A stretch of 64,000 nucleotides of DNA from Luteirhabdus pelagi. Its GTDB lineage: Bacteria; Bacteroidota; Bacteroidia; Flavobacteriales; Flavobacteriaceae. Below the pieces are notes generated by a model, which saw only the letters and a list, made by a program, of their open reading frames with translations, was not told where the DNA came from and made no database searches. The stretch covers positions 248,001 to 312,000 of the forward strand of contig NZ_JAECMS010000003.1 in NCBI RefSeq assembly GCF_016827595.1, written 5' to 3'. Positions 53,210 to 60,572 of the stretch are shown here, piece after piece (positions within the stretch are counted from its first letter, which is position 1; every line of letters starts with the position of its first letter). Both the position numbers and the translations under genes were made by a program.

Positions 53210-54115
53210 CTAAGACACAGTTTCTGAAACCTTTTCGTTATATAAGCTTTTAATAATTCCGTCGCTCAATCCAATTTTTGGCACGTACACATTTTTCGCA
53301 CCACTCCATTTCATGGCGGATAGATAAATTCGAGTCGCCGGAACCACCACATCGGCACGGTCGGGATTCATGTTAAGCTCCACAATTCGCTCCTCGTAGC
53401 TCATAGACCGAATCTTATCGTAATACGATCCTAAATAGAAATAGCTTAACGGCTTTCCAATTTTCTTACCGCTATTCTTATAAATATGGTTGATATTTCC
53501 ACCACTTCCTATCAAGGATACTTTTTCATAGGGCTTGGTAACATCCTTAACCCAGGCTTCGGCCTCCTGCCAAAGCTCATCCTCCACAGCTTCATTGATT
53601 AAACGAACGGTTCCCAATTTAAACGAACGGGAAGTAACCGTTTTTCCATCAGCGAACAAGGTAAATTCTGTACTTCCGCCGCCTACATCCACATAAAGAA
53701 ATGTTTTATCGGTATCGATAAGCGATTTGAGATCGGTGGAAGCAATGATCGCTGCCTCATCGTTCCCGTCAATGATCTCGATTTCAATACCGGTAGCCTC
53801 CTTCAACTTAGCCGCGATTTCATGACCGTTGGAAGCTTCGCGCATAGCGGACGTCGCACACGCTCTCATACGATCTATGTCATGCGTTTTGATAAGCAGA
53901 TCGAAGGCCTTCATGGCATCTAGCATACGAAGGTAGTTTTCTTCTGAAATCTTCTTCTCCAAAAACACATCGGCGCCCAGACGAATAGGCACCCTAACAA
54001 GCGATCGCTTTTTGAAAATCGGGTCTTTTCCTTCTTCTATATAAACAAGTGAAATGAGCAATCGTATGGCGTTTGAACCAATATCGATAGCGGCATATTT
54101 CTCTATGGTAAGCAA
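53210..54115 (-). CDS. ppx: Exopolyphosphatase/guanosine pentaphosphatase family protein
   Basis: The 301-residue protein is a short Ppx/GppA enzyme with only the two ASKHA ATPase-like domains and no C-terminal helical extension. Phosphate-binding loops are KYAAIDIGSNAIRLLI at the N-terminus and LYVDVGGGSTEFTLF in the middle; catalytic glutamate lies near ACATSAMREASN. It should release terminal phosphate from polyphosphate or from pppGpp. The start is a TTG at 54115, one base after the ppk stop, so synthesis and breakdown of polyphosphate are encoded together. Confidence 0.93.
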   Translation of the reverse strand: MLTIEKYAAIDIGSNAIRLLISLVYIEEGKDPIFKKRSLVRVPIRLGADVFLEKKISEENYLRMLDAMKAFDLLIKTHDIDRMRACATSAMREASNGHEIAAKLKEATGIEIEIIDGNDEAAIIASTDLKSLIDTDKTFLYVDVGGGSTEFTLFADGKTVTSRSFKLGTVRLINEAVEDELWQEAEAWVKDVTKPYEKVSLIGSGGNINHIYKNSGKKIGKPLSYFYLGSYYDKIRSMSYEERIVELNMNPDRADVVVPATRIYLSAMKWSGAKNVYVPKIGLSDGIIKSLYNEKVSETVS

Positions 54116-54116
54116 A

Positions 54117-56210
54117 CTATTCTTTTAATTTTTGTTGATAATATTCATATAATTTAAACTGCGAACGCACTTTGGGCTTGTCGTTTCGACGGTGACGATT
54201 CAAGGCTTTTCCTGAAATGATTCGCGCCTTCACATTATCTTCCCAAGAAATAGTGAAGGTATCTATCAATTCTTCCTTGATGTCTTCGTCGTAAATCGGA
54301 CAAGAGATTTCTACCCTGTTATCAAGGTTTCGTCCCATAAAATCGGCAGAGGAAATGTAAATTTTCGGATCGCCACCATTTTCAAAAATAAACAATCGCG
54401 GATGTTCCAAAAACTTATCGACGATACTGATAACTTCAATATTCTCGCTCATTCCTTTCACTCCAGGAATTAAGCAACATATACCACGAATAATCAGTTG
54501 CACCTTCACGCCTGCCCTACTGGCTTCATAAAGCTTATCGATCATCTTAAAGTCGGACAAGCTATTCATCTTCAAACGAATGCCACTCGAATTCCCCTTT
54601 CGCTTATTTTCAATCTCCGCTTCAATCAAATTATACATCGCATTTCGTGTATAATGGGGCGAAACGATTAAGTGCCTGTATTTTTTGATCTTGTAGTTCA
54701 CCTCGAAGAAGTCGAAGACTTTATTGATTTCCTTGCCAATTTTTTGATTGGCGGTGAATAAGGTATAATCCGTATAAATCCTAGCCGTACTTTCGTTGAA
54801 ATTTCCGGTACTAACGAAGGAATAGCGTTTAATCTTATTCCCTTCCAAGCGTTCTACCGTGCAGGCTTTACAGTGAACCTTCAATCCAGATACGCCAAAA
54901 ATTAATCGCACCCCTTCTCCCTGCATCTGCTCCGCATACTGAATGTTGGCCGCTTCATCAAAACGTGCCTGTAATTCGATTTGTACGGTGACTTTCTTAC
55001 CATTTTTGGCAGCATTGATCAGCGAACTGGCAATATGGCTAATTTGTGCTAAGCGATAAATCGTAATCTTAATCGACTTCACATTCGGATCGAGAGCCGC
55101 TTCCCGGAGAAATTTCACTACATACGAAAATGATTGATATGGAGCATACAGTAGATAATCCTTTTCAGCGATGCTATTCAACAAACTCCCTTGAAGCGAT
55201 AAGCCTTTAATCGGTAAGGGAACTATTTTTTTATACAATAAATCGTCTCTTCCCAAGCTTGGAAAGCCCATATAATCGCGACGGTTATGGTAGCGCCCAC
55301 CGGGAATGATACTATCGGTGGTATCGATTCCCATTTTGTTCAATAAAAACTGAAGCGTTTGGGCATCGATACTTTTATCGTATACGAAGCGAACGGGATC
55401 GCCAGAACTCCGTTCTTTTACACTTTGTGAAATTTTTTCTAGAAAACTTCTACTCAAATCGCTATCCAAGTCCAATTCCGCATCGCGGGTAATCTTGATC
55501 ATGTGTGCAGAAATACTATCGTACTGGAAGATGCTGAAAATGTTATGTAAGCAATACCGAATAAGGTCATCAAGAATGATGATATATTGCTTTTCGCCAT
55601 CAGCAGGCAAGACCACAAAGCGGTCGATTACCTTTGGGATTTCAATAAGTGCGTAATTGTTTTTCTTCTGAAAGGTTTCATCTTCTTTTGGCATCACCAT
55701 CTTTATGGCCAAATAGGCTGCACTATCCTTTAAAGAAGGCATCTCGTCCAACTCGCTTAACATGATCGTTACTAAGGCCGGACTAACCTTTCGTACGAAA
55801 TAATCGGTAATAAAGGCACCTTGTTCTTTGGTGACTTCTTTTTCATCGATGATGAAAATGTTTTCCTTTTGAAGCTTTTTACGGATATCGCTCAGAATCT
55901 TAAGACTGTGCGACTGCTGATCGATTACAATTTGTGTGATTTCCTCGAGCAGTTCCTTTGCTGAAATACCGCCTAAAAAACTTCGTCCTCCTTTTCCAGC
56001 TTCCACGATCCGACGTACGGTAGCATACCGGACTTTAAAAAATTCATCCAGGTTATTGGAAAAAATCCCAAGAAAACGCAGCCGTTCAATCAAGGGAACA
56101 GTTTCATCTTCGGCTTCCTGTAGGACACGAGCATTGAACTGCAACCAACTAAGCTCTCGGTTGCGGTATCTATTTGCGGTTCGGACCGCTTTTTTTGTTT
56201 TTTGCTCCAT
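54117..56210 (-). CDS. ppk1: Polyphosphate kinase 1
   Basis: The 697-residue enzyme reversibly polymerises the gamma-phosphate of ATP. The N-terminal helical domain (about 15-115), head domain (about 120-315) and two phospholipase-D-like catalytic domains follow the standard order. The phospho-acceptor histidine is H446 in GLKVHCKAC and the acid/base histidine is H603 in KFLEHPRLFIFENGG; GRNLDNRVE closes the site. The second conserved histidine of E. coli (His454) is replaced by phenylalanine here (F465 in RYSFVSTGNF). It starts 2 bases after sixA, and ppx follows immediately. Confidence 0.96.
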   Translation of the reverse strand: MEQKTKKAVRTANRYRNRELSWLQFNARVLQEAEDETVPLIERLRFLGIFSNNLDEFFKVRYATVRRIVEAGKGGRSFLGGISAKELLEEITQIVIDQQSHSLKILSDIRKKLQKENIFIIDEKEVTKEQGAFITDYFVRKVSPALVTIMLSELDEMPSLKDSAAYLAIKMVMPKEDETFQKKNNYALIEIPKVIDRFVVLPADGEKQYIIILDDLIRYCLHNIFSIFQYDSISAHMIKITRDAELDLDSDLSRSFLEKISQSVKERSSGDPVRFVYDKSIDAQTLQFLLNKMGIDTTDSIIPGGRYHNRRDYMGFPSLGRDDLLYKKIVPLPIKGLSLQGSLLNSIAEKDYLLYAPYQSFSYVVKFLREAALDPNVKSIKITIYRLAQISHIASSLINAAKNGKKVTVQIELQARFDEAANIQYAEQMQGEGVRLIFGVSGLKVHCKACTVERLEGNKIKRYSFVSTGNFNESTARIYTDYTLFTANQKIGKEINKVFDFFEVNYKIKKYRHLIVSPHYTRNAMYNLIEAEIENKRKGNSSGIRLKMNSLSDFKMIDKLYEASRAGVKVQLIIRGICCLIPGVKGMSENIEVISIVDKFLEHPRLFIFENGGDPKIYISSADFMGRNLDNRVEISCPIYDEDIKEELIDTFTISWEDNVKARIISGKALNRHRRNDKPKVRSQFKLYEYYQQKLKE

Positions 56211-56212
56211 TC

Positions 56213-56698
56213 CTATTTTAGGTGTCTCGGGAATACCATTTTTACAGTTGTTCCAGTTGATATATCGGCCCAGGAGTTTTCTTCGAAATCGATCATGACA
56301 AAGCCACTGGTTGGCAAGTTTTCAATCTGTTCATTTCCTAGCATGTTGACAAGGCTGGTAAATGCATGATTATGACCAACGATCATAACACGATCCAACG
56401 AGTCGTCAAATCCTTTTATGGTTTGCATGACCGATTGACCGCTAAAATCGTACAGGTCATGATTTAATTCGTAGTTTTCTTCCGATATATCGAATGCCTC
56501 CTTAAAATATTCTGCAGTAGTGCGCGCACGATTGGCATCGCTACTCATAATTTTTTGCGGTGCTGCCACTTCGTTTTTAACCTTTTCTGAAACCAAGGTA
56601 GCATCGTTATGACCACGTTTTTTAAGCGGACGCATATGATCGTCTACATCGTATTTCCAAGAAGATTTCGCATGGCGAACCATATAGAGGGTTTTCAT
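56213..56698 (-). CDS. sixA: SixA-type histidine phosphatase
   Basis: The 161-residue protein belongs to the histidine phosphatase superfamily, with the nucleophile in YMVRHAKSSW, an arginine in RPLKKRGH and the second histidine in RVMIVGHNHAF. SixA dephosphorylates phosphohistidine, for instance in the nitrogen-phosphotransferase system. Polyphosphate kinase works through a phosphohistidine intermediate, and this gene is 2 bases from ppk1, which makes a functional link possible but unproven. Confidence 0.9.
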   Translation of the reverse strand: MKTLYMVRHAKSSWKYDVDDHMRPLKKRGHNDATLVSEKVKNEVAAPQKIMSSDANRARTTAEYFKEAFDISEENYELNHDLYDFSGQSVMQTIKGFDDSLDRVMIVGHNHAFTSLVNMLGNEQIENLPTSGFVMIDFEENSWADISTGTTVKMVFPRHLK

Positions 56699-56752
56699 AG
56701 TAATTCGTTAATTGTTGGTTAGTCAAAAATATCTAAAAAATCATTGGATTTA

Positions 56753-57397
56753 TCAAGGTTGAAGGCGACTCAATTGCCAATCGTAGGCTTTTAGCGTATA
56801 TACCAGTCGATCATGCAATCGGTTCGGTCGCCCTTGCCAGAACTCTATTTCAACAGGTTTCACCAAATAGCCTCCCCAATCCTCCGGTTTTGGAATTTCC
56901 TTTCCTTTGAATTCTTTTTCGAGTGAAGCCAATCGCTCCTCCATCGTCTTTCGATCTGCAATCGTTTCACTTTGATGGCTTACCAAAGCGCCTAACTGAC
57001 TGCCACGAGGTCGCGAATGGAAGTAGTTGGTGCTATCTTCTTCTGAAGTCTTCTCTGCTGTTCCCTTTATGATGATCTGTCGCTCCAATCCAGCCCAAAA
57101 AAAGGAGAGACACACCTTTGAATGATGTGCGATTGATTTTCCTTTTTCACTGCCATAATTGGTATAGAAGTAGAAACCATTTTCGTCGTATTTCTTCAAC
57201 AGTACCACTCGACCGCGTACAAATCCATCGGGATTGAGGGTTGAAAGCGTCATCGCGTTGGCCTCGTCGACTGTTTCATTATCGTTTGCCTCATGAAACC
57301 AGGTTCTGAATTGCTGCATCGGATTATCGCTTACACTATCGCGAACCAAGGCATCTTTCTCGTATGATTTCCGCTGATCGTGAAGGTTTTCGGCCAT
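56753..57397 (-). CDS. pdxH: Pyridoxamine 5'-phosphate oxidase
   Basis: The 214-residue FMN enzyme oxidises pyridoxine or pyridoxamine phosphate to pyridoxal phosphate. Conserved parts are ANAMTLSTLNPDGFVRGRVV, the FMN/PLP-binding FYFYTNYGSEKGKSI, FFWAGLERQIIIKG, the RPRGSQLGALVSHQSE segment and the C-terminal IEFWQGRPNRLHDR. It lies 54 bases upstream of sixA and 67 bases downstream of rnz in one direction. Confidence 0.97.
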   Translation of the reverse strand: MAENLHDQRKSYEKDALVRDSVSDNPMQQFRTWFHEANDNETVDEANAMTLSTLNPDGFVRGRVVLLKKYDENGFYFYTNYGSEKGKSIAHHSKVCLSFFWAGLERQIIIKGTAEKTSEEDSTNYFHSRPRGSQLGALVSHQSETIADRKTMEERLASLEKEFKGKEIPKPEDWGGYLVKPVEIEFWQGRPNRLHDRLVYTLKAYDWQLSRLQP

Positions 57398-57464
57398 ACC
57401 CTTGTTTTATATGCAAGGTACGAGTTTTGGAAAGGCTATAAAAGCTCGGAATTTTAAATATGTA

Positions 57465-58370
57465 TTAAAAGTCGAAGACTTTTCCGTCCTCGGCCAACTC
57501 CACTTTTGGGAAGACGATTTCCGCTTCTTTTTTAAAGAGGCTTCGGTCGCTATATCGACCTGAGTAATGTCCTAAAATTAGCGTTCCCACATTTGCCTTT
57601 TTCGCGATTACGCCGGCTTCTTTCGCCGTGCTATGTTTTGTAGGATCACAAAGATGGTGATGACTTTCCAAAAAAGTGGATTCGTGATACAAGACTGTTG
57701 CCTCCTTAATTTGAGGAACAATTTGCGGAAAATAGGCAGTATCGCTACAAAAGGCATAGCTCTTTATCGGTGGCGGATTATCGGTTACTGTCTCGAAAGG
57801 GATGGTTTCTCCCTTTTCATTTTCAACATCCTCCCCTTGCTTTAATTTTTGAAAGTACGTATGATGAATACCCGCTTTTTGGGCTGCTTGATAATCTAAA
57901 GTACGTTCTTTTGGCTTTTCCTTAAAAAGAAAGCCGTTGGTATAAACACGATGATCTAAGGGAATAGTTGTTACCGATACTTTATCGTCTTCAAAGATCA
58001 GTTCCGGCTCGATCGATTCCAATTCATGAAAGAAAAGTGAATAATTGGTCCATGATTTGGCAATTTTCAATTGAAAAACAACGGCTTGTTTGATTCCCTT
58101 AGGACCGTATACGTGAAGGTCGGCTTCCCTTCCCAATAGTCGAAAGGTTGAAATTAAACCGACTAGCCCAAAAAAATGGTCACCGTGTAGGTGTGAAATG
58201 AAAATGTGCTTGATTCGTGAAAATTTCACCTTATTCCGACGAAGTTGCATTTGCGTACCTTCCCCACAATCGACCAAAAACAGGTGGCCGCGCATTTCCA
58301 ATACTTGAGAAGTTGGATTAGCATCCCAGCGAGGGGTTGCTGAATGACATCCAAGTATGGTAAGCTTCAT
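57465..58370 (-). CDS. rnz: Ribonuclease Z
   Basis: The 301-residue metallo-beta-lactamase endonuclease trims the 3' ends of tRNA precursors, in line with the absence of encoded CCA in the tRNAs of this window. Metal-binding motifs are HIFISHLHGDHFFGL, the AFCSDTAYF segment with the bridging aspartate, HESTF and the C-terminal TLILGHYSGRYSD. The N-terminal GCHSATPRWDANPTSQVL is typical. It follows the small STAS-like gene by 79 bases. Confidence 0.96.
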   Translation of the reverse strand: MKLTILGCHSATPRWDANPTSQVLEMRGHLFLVDCGEGTQMQLRRNKVKFSRIKHIFISHLHGDHFFGLVGLISTFRLLGREADLHVYGPKGIKQAVVFQLKIAKSWTNYSLFFHELESIEPELIFEDDKVSVTTIPLDHRVYTNGFLFKEKPKERTLDYQAAQKAGIHHTYFQKLKQGEDVENEKGETIPFETVTDNPPPIKSYAFCSDTAYFPQIVPQIKEATVLYHESTFLESHHHLCDPTKHSTAKEAGVIAKKANVGTLILGHYSGRYSDRSLFKKEAEIVFPKVELAEDGKVFDF

Positions 58371-58449
58371 ATACGGTACGTTTAAGGTAGAAAAATAATT
58401 TCTATACTATGAACAAGTTTCCTGCCAAGGACGGCAGTACTTGAGATTT

Positions 58450-58785
58450 CTAAAACCCGAGGTCACGTTCAATCTCCTCCATTTCAATGATATCCTCTGC
58501 TTCCTGTACGGTAGGAACAACTATCATTTCCATCGGAATTTCATCGGGATTTAGGGCATCGTTTACTAAAACAAAGGATTGTTTGGTTTTTCGGTGAAGG
58601 TTAGACGTTTTCAAAAACAATAATAGGTCCTGTAAGGTCATGGAATCGTAACTCAATAGATTTACAATAACGTTTTGCCCTTTGTACTTATTTGGAATTT
58701 GATATTCTAGAAATGAAGCAAAATCGGCTATATCGTACTGTTCATCCTCGAGTACCACAAAGTTGTCGTGATTCTTAATTTTCAT
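58450..58785 (-). CDS. Small STAS-like hypothetical protein
   Basis: The 111-residue protein starts at ATG 58785, overlapping the 3' end of pyrB by 11 bases. It has the alternating strand-helix pattern of a STAS-like fold: FVVLEDEQYDIADFASFL, VIVNLLSYDSMTLQDLLLFL, KQSFVLVNDAL and VPTVQEAEDIIEMEEIERDL. It is acidic at its C-terminus. A role as a regulatory partner is only an inference. It is distinct from the SpoIIAA-like trio at 32092, 49467 and 49973, lacking the HRxNxY motif. It is expected to be translated with pyrB. Confidence 0.72.
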   Translation of the reverse strand: MKIKNHDNFVVLEDEQYDIADFASFLEYQIPNKYKGQNVIVNLLSYDSMTLQDLLLFLKTSNLHRKTKQSFVLVNDALNPDEIPMEMIVVPTVQEAEDIIEMEEIERDLGF

Positions 58786-59710
58786 TGCGTTCAATTTTTG
58801 AAGCCAACAAATATAGCACGGCCATTCGGACCGCAACACCATTCTGTACTTGATCTAAAATAATCGCTTGCTTGCTATCGGCCACATCGCTGGTTATTTC
58901 CACGCCTCTATTAATCGGACCCGGGTGCATAACTGTAATTTCCTTTGAAAGGGAATCCAATAATTTTTTATTCACTCCGTACTGTTGCACGTATTCACGT
59001 GTACTTGGGAAGTAGCTGCTATCCATACGTTCATTCTGCACGCGGAGCATGTTGGCAACATCGCACCATTCCAATGCTTTTTTCAGGTCGAGTTCCACCT
59101 CCACTCCTATTTTATCGATGTGCTTGGGTATAAGCGTCTTTGGTCCGCACACTTTTACGTCAGCACCGAGTTTCTGAAGTGCAAAGATATTGCTTAGCGC
59201 TACCCTTGAGTGAAGGATATCCCCCACGATAACCACCTTCTTTCCTGCCACATCGCCTAATCGTTCTCGAATAGAGTAGCAGTCCAATAACGCCTGGGTT
59301 GGGTGCTCATGGGCACCATCGCCTGCATTTACGATACTAGCATCGATATGTTTTGAAAGAAATACGCCTGCTCCTGGATTTGGGTGGCGCATAACCACCA
59401 TATCCACTTTCATGGAAAGGATGTTATTTACGGTATCGATTAGGGTTTCTCCTTTTTTAACCGAGGAAGAAGCCGCCGAAAAGTTAACAACATCTGCCGA
59501 AAGCCGCTTTTCCGCTAATTCGAAAGACAAGCGGGTTCTCGTACTATTTTCGAAGAATAGGTTGGCGATGGTTATGTCGCGAAGCGAGGGAACTTTTTTA
59601 ATGGGACGGTTGATGACCTCCTTAAAATGGTCTGCCGTCTCGAAAATCAACTGAATATCATCTTCGGTGATGTATTTGATGCCCAGTAAATGTTGTACGC
59701 TCAGTTCCAT
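58775..59710 (-). CDS. pyrB: Aspartate carbamoyltransferase catalytic subunit
   Basis: The 311-residue enzyme condenses carbamoyl phosphate with aspartate in pyrimidine synthesis. The carbamoyl phosphate site is FFENSTRTRLSFELAEKRL; other motifs are SSVKKGETLIDTVNNI, AGDGAHEHPTQALLD and the aspartate-binding VMHPGPINRGVEI. The length and motifs fit the form that works without a regulatory PyrI subunit. It follows pyrR by 10 bases, and its 3' end overlaps the start of the next small gene. Confidence 0.97.
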   Translation of the reverse strand: MELSVQHLLGIKYITEDDIQLIFETADHFKEVINRPIKKVPSLRDITIANLFFENSTRTRLSFELAEKRLSADVVNFSAASSSVKKGETLIDTVNNILSMKVDMVVMRHPNPGAGVFLSKHIDASIVNAGDGAHEHPTQALLDCYSIRERLGDVAGKKVVIVGDILHSRVALSNIFALQKLGADVKVCGPKTLIPKHIDKIGVEVELDLKKALEWCDVANMLRVQNERMDSSYFPSTREYVQQYGVNKKLLDSLSKEITVMHPGPINRGVEITSDVADSKQAIILDQVQNGVAVRMAVLYLLASKIERNEN

Positions 59711-59720
59711 TTGCGTTTCC

Positions 59721-60260
59721 TTATTTTTTAACTAGATATACGGCGTCTTCGCCATCGTTTTCTTTCCAGCACACCTTTACCTTTTCGTCGCCAATAGCAT
59801 CTACCTGTCTGCCGCGATAATCGGGCTGAATGGGCAGGTGACGACTAAACCTTCTATCGATTAAGGTTAAGAGCTCTATTTCGAGTGGTCGTCCGAAGGA
59901 TTGAATAGCGGTTAATGCTGATCGAATACTTCGTCCGGTGTACAGCACATCATCGATAAAGACTACTTTTTTGTCTTCTACCACAAAATTGATGTTGGTC
60001 TTGTTGGCCTCGAGTGGTTTCACACTTCTTCTGAAATCGTCTCGGTAGAAGGTGATGTCCAGGTATCCAAGTTGGACATTTTCTATTTCGTATTCCTCTT
60101 CTAGTAGTTTTTTCAGTCGTTCGGCTAAATAAATACCTCTCGGTTGAATTCCGATAAGGACTGTTTCTGAAAAAGTATCGTGATTTTCAATCAGTTGACA
60201 AGCCAGACGGTGAAGTGCGATGTGCATCTCGGTTGCGTTCAATAACACTTTTTGGCTCAT
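59721..60260 (-). CDS. pyrR: Bifunctional pyrimidine regulatory protein/uracil phosphoribosyltransferase PyrR
   Basis: The 179-residue protein has the PRPP-binding loop KKVVFIDDVLYTGRSIRSAL and the PyrR-type ends (VLIGIQPRGIYLAERL, PLEIELLTLIDRRFSRHLPI). In Firmicutes PyrR binds pyr mRNA and attenuates it in response to UMP; many Bacteroidota members may act only as the salvage enzyme. I chose ATG at 60260 (MSQKVLLNA), since the longer frame overlaps the promoter. It heads a minus-strand run with pyrB. A short hairpin lies just upstream of its start codon. Confidence 0.93.
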   Translation of the reverse strand: MSQKVLLNATEMHIALHRLACQLIENHDTFSETVLIGIQPRGIYLAERLKKLLEEEYEIENVQLGYLDITFYRDDFRRSVKPLEANKTNINFVVEDKKVVFIDDVLYTGRSIRSALTAIQSFGRPLEIELLTLIDRRFSRHLPIQPDYRGRQVDAIGDEKVKVCWKENDGEDAVYLVKK

Positions 60261-60267
60261 AGGTAGG

Positions 60268-60296
60268 TGCTGAAGCGTTTTCAGCATACAAAAGTA
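60268..60296 (-). promoter_or_regulatory. pyrR promoter -7 element and leader hairpin
   Basis: On the minus strand TACTTTTG (60289-60296) matches TAnnTTTG, predicting transcription from about 60283. The leader of about 23 bases then consists almost wholly of the hairpin TGCTGAA-AACGC-TTCAGCA (60268-60286), a perfect 7-bp stem that ends 7 bases before the ATG. It may affect translation or mRNA stability. It does not match the known PyrR-binding loop of Bacillus. Confidence 0.5.
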
Positions 60297-60332
60297 AGGT
60301 ATTTTTTTAGGATTAGGGCACGAAATGCGTTA

Positions 60333-60508
60333 GGGATTGAAGCGGCATCCTATTTTATTGGGCACTTCGTCCTGAGGCAGGCTCAGGAGGACAAACTCAG
60401 TACCCTTAGACTGTTCTGTGGTTTATATATGGGTTGCCTTAGGATAATGACCTCTGTGCCCAATAAAATAGATATAGCTGAATCCCCGACCCACGGCACT
60501 GGCGTGGG
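60333..60508. repeat. Large inverted-repeat structured element
   Basis: A perfect 16-bp inverted repeat, CTATTTTATTGGGCAC (60350-60365) and GTGCCCAATAAAATAG (60456-60471), encloses 90 bases containing the small hairpin CCTGAG-GCAGG-CTCAGG. Outside it GGGATT (60333-60338) pairs with AATCCC (60481-60486), leaving an internal loop with GAAGCGGCATC opposite ATATAGCTG. A further hairpin CCCACG-loop-CGTGGG follows (60490-60508). The framing words GGGATTGAAGCGGCATCC and GATATAGC recur in flavobacterial intergenic DNA as I recall, and may be related to a published conserved RNA motif. It lies upstream of the pyrR promoter, not in its leader. Confidence 0.65.
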
Positions 60509-60514
60509 GAACGC

Positions 60515-60548
60515 CCAAAAGAAAAAGCCCTTCGAAATGAAGGGCTTT
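60515..60548 (-). terminator. Intrinsic terminator of rpsA
   Basis: Read on the minus strand, AAAGCCCTTC mirrors GAAGGGCTTT with a 5-base loop, followed by TTTTTCTTTT. It lies 25 bases after the rpsA stop. Confidence 0.88.
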
Positions 60549-60572
60549 AGAATATTTAGAAAACTGAATGGT

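Noticed and set aside
58450-58842. Longer start for the small STAS-like protein, within pyrB
   Set aside because: The extra residues are the pyrB C-terminus in another frame; ATG 58785 gives a compact domain.
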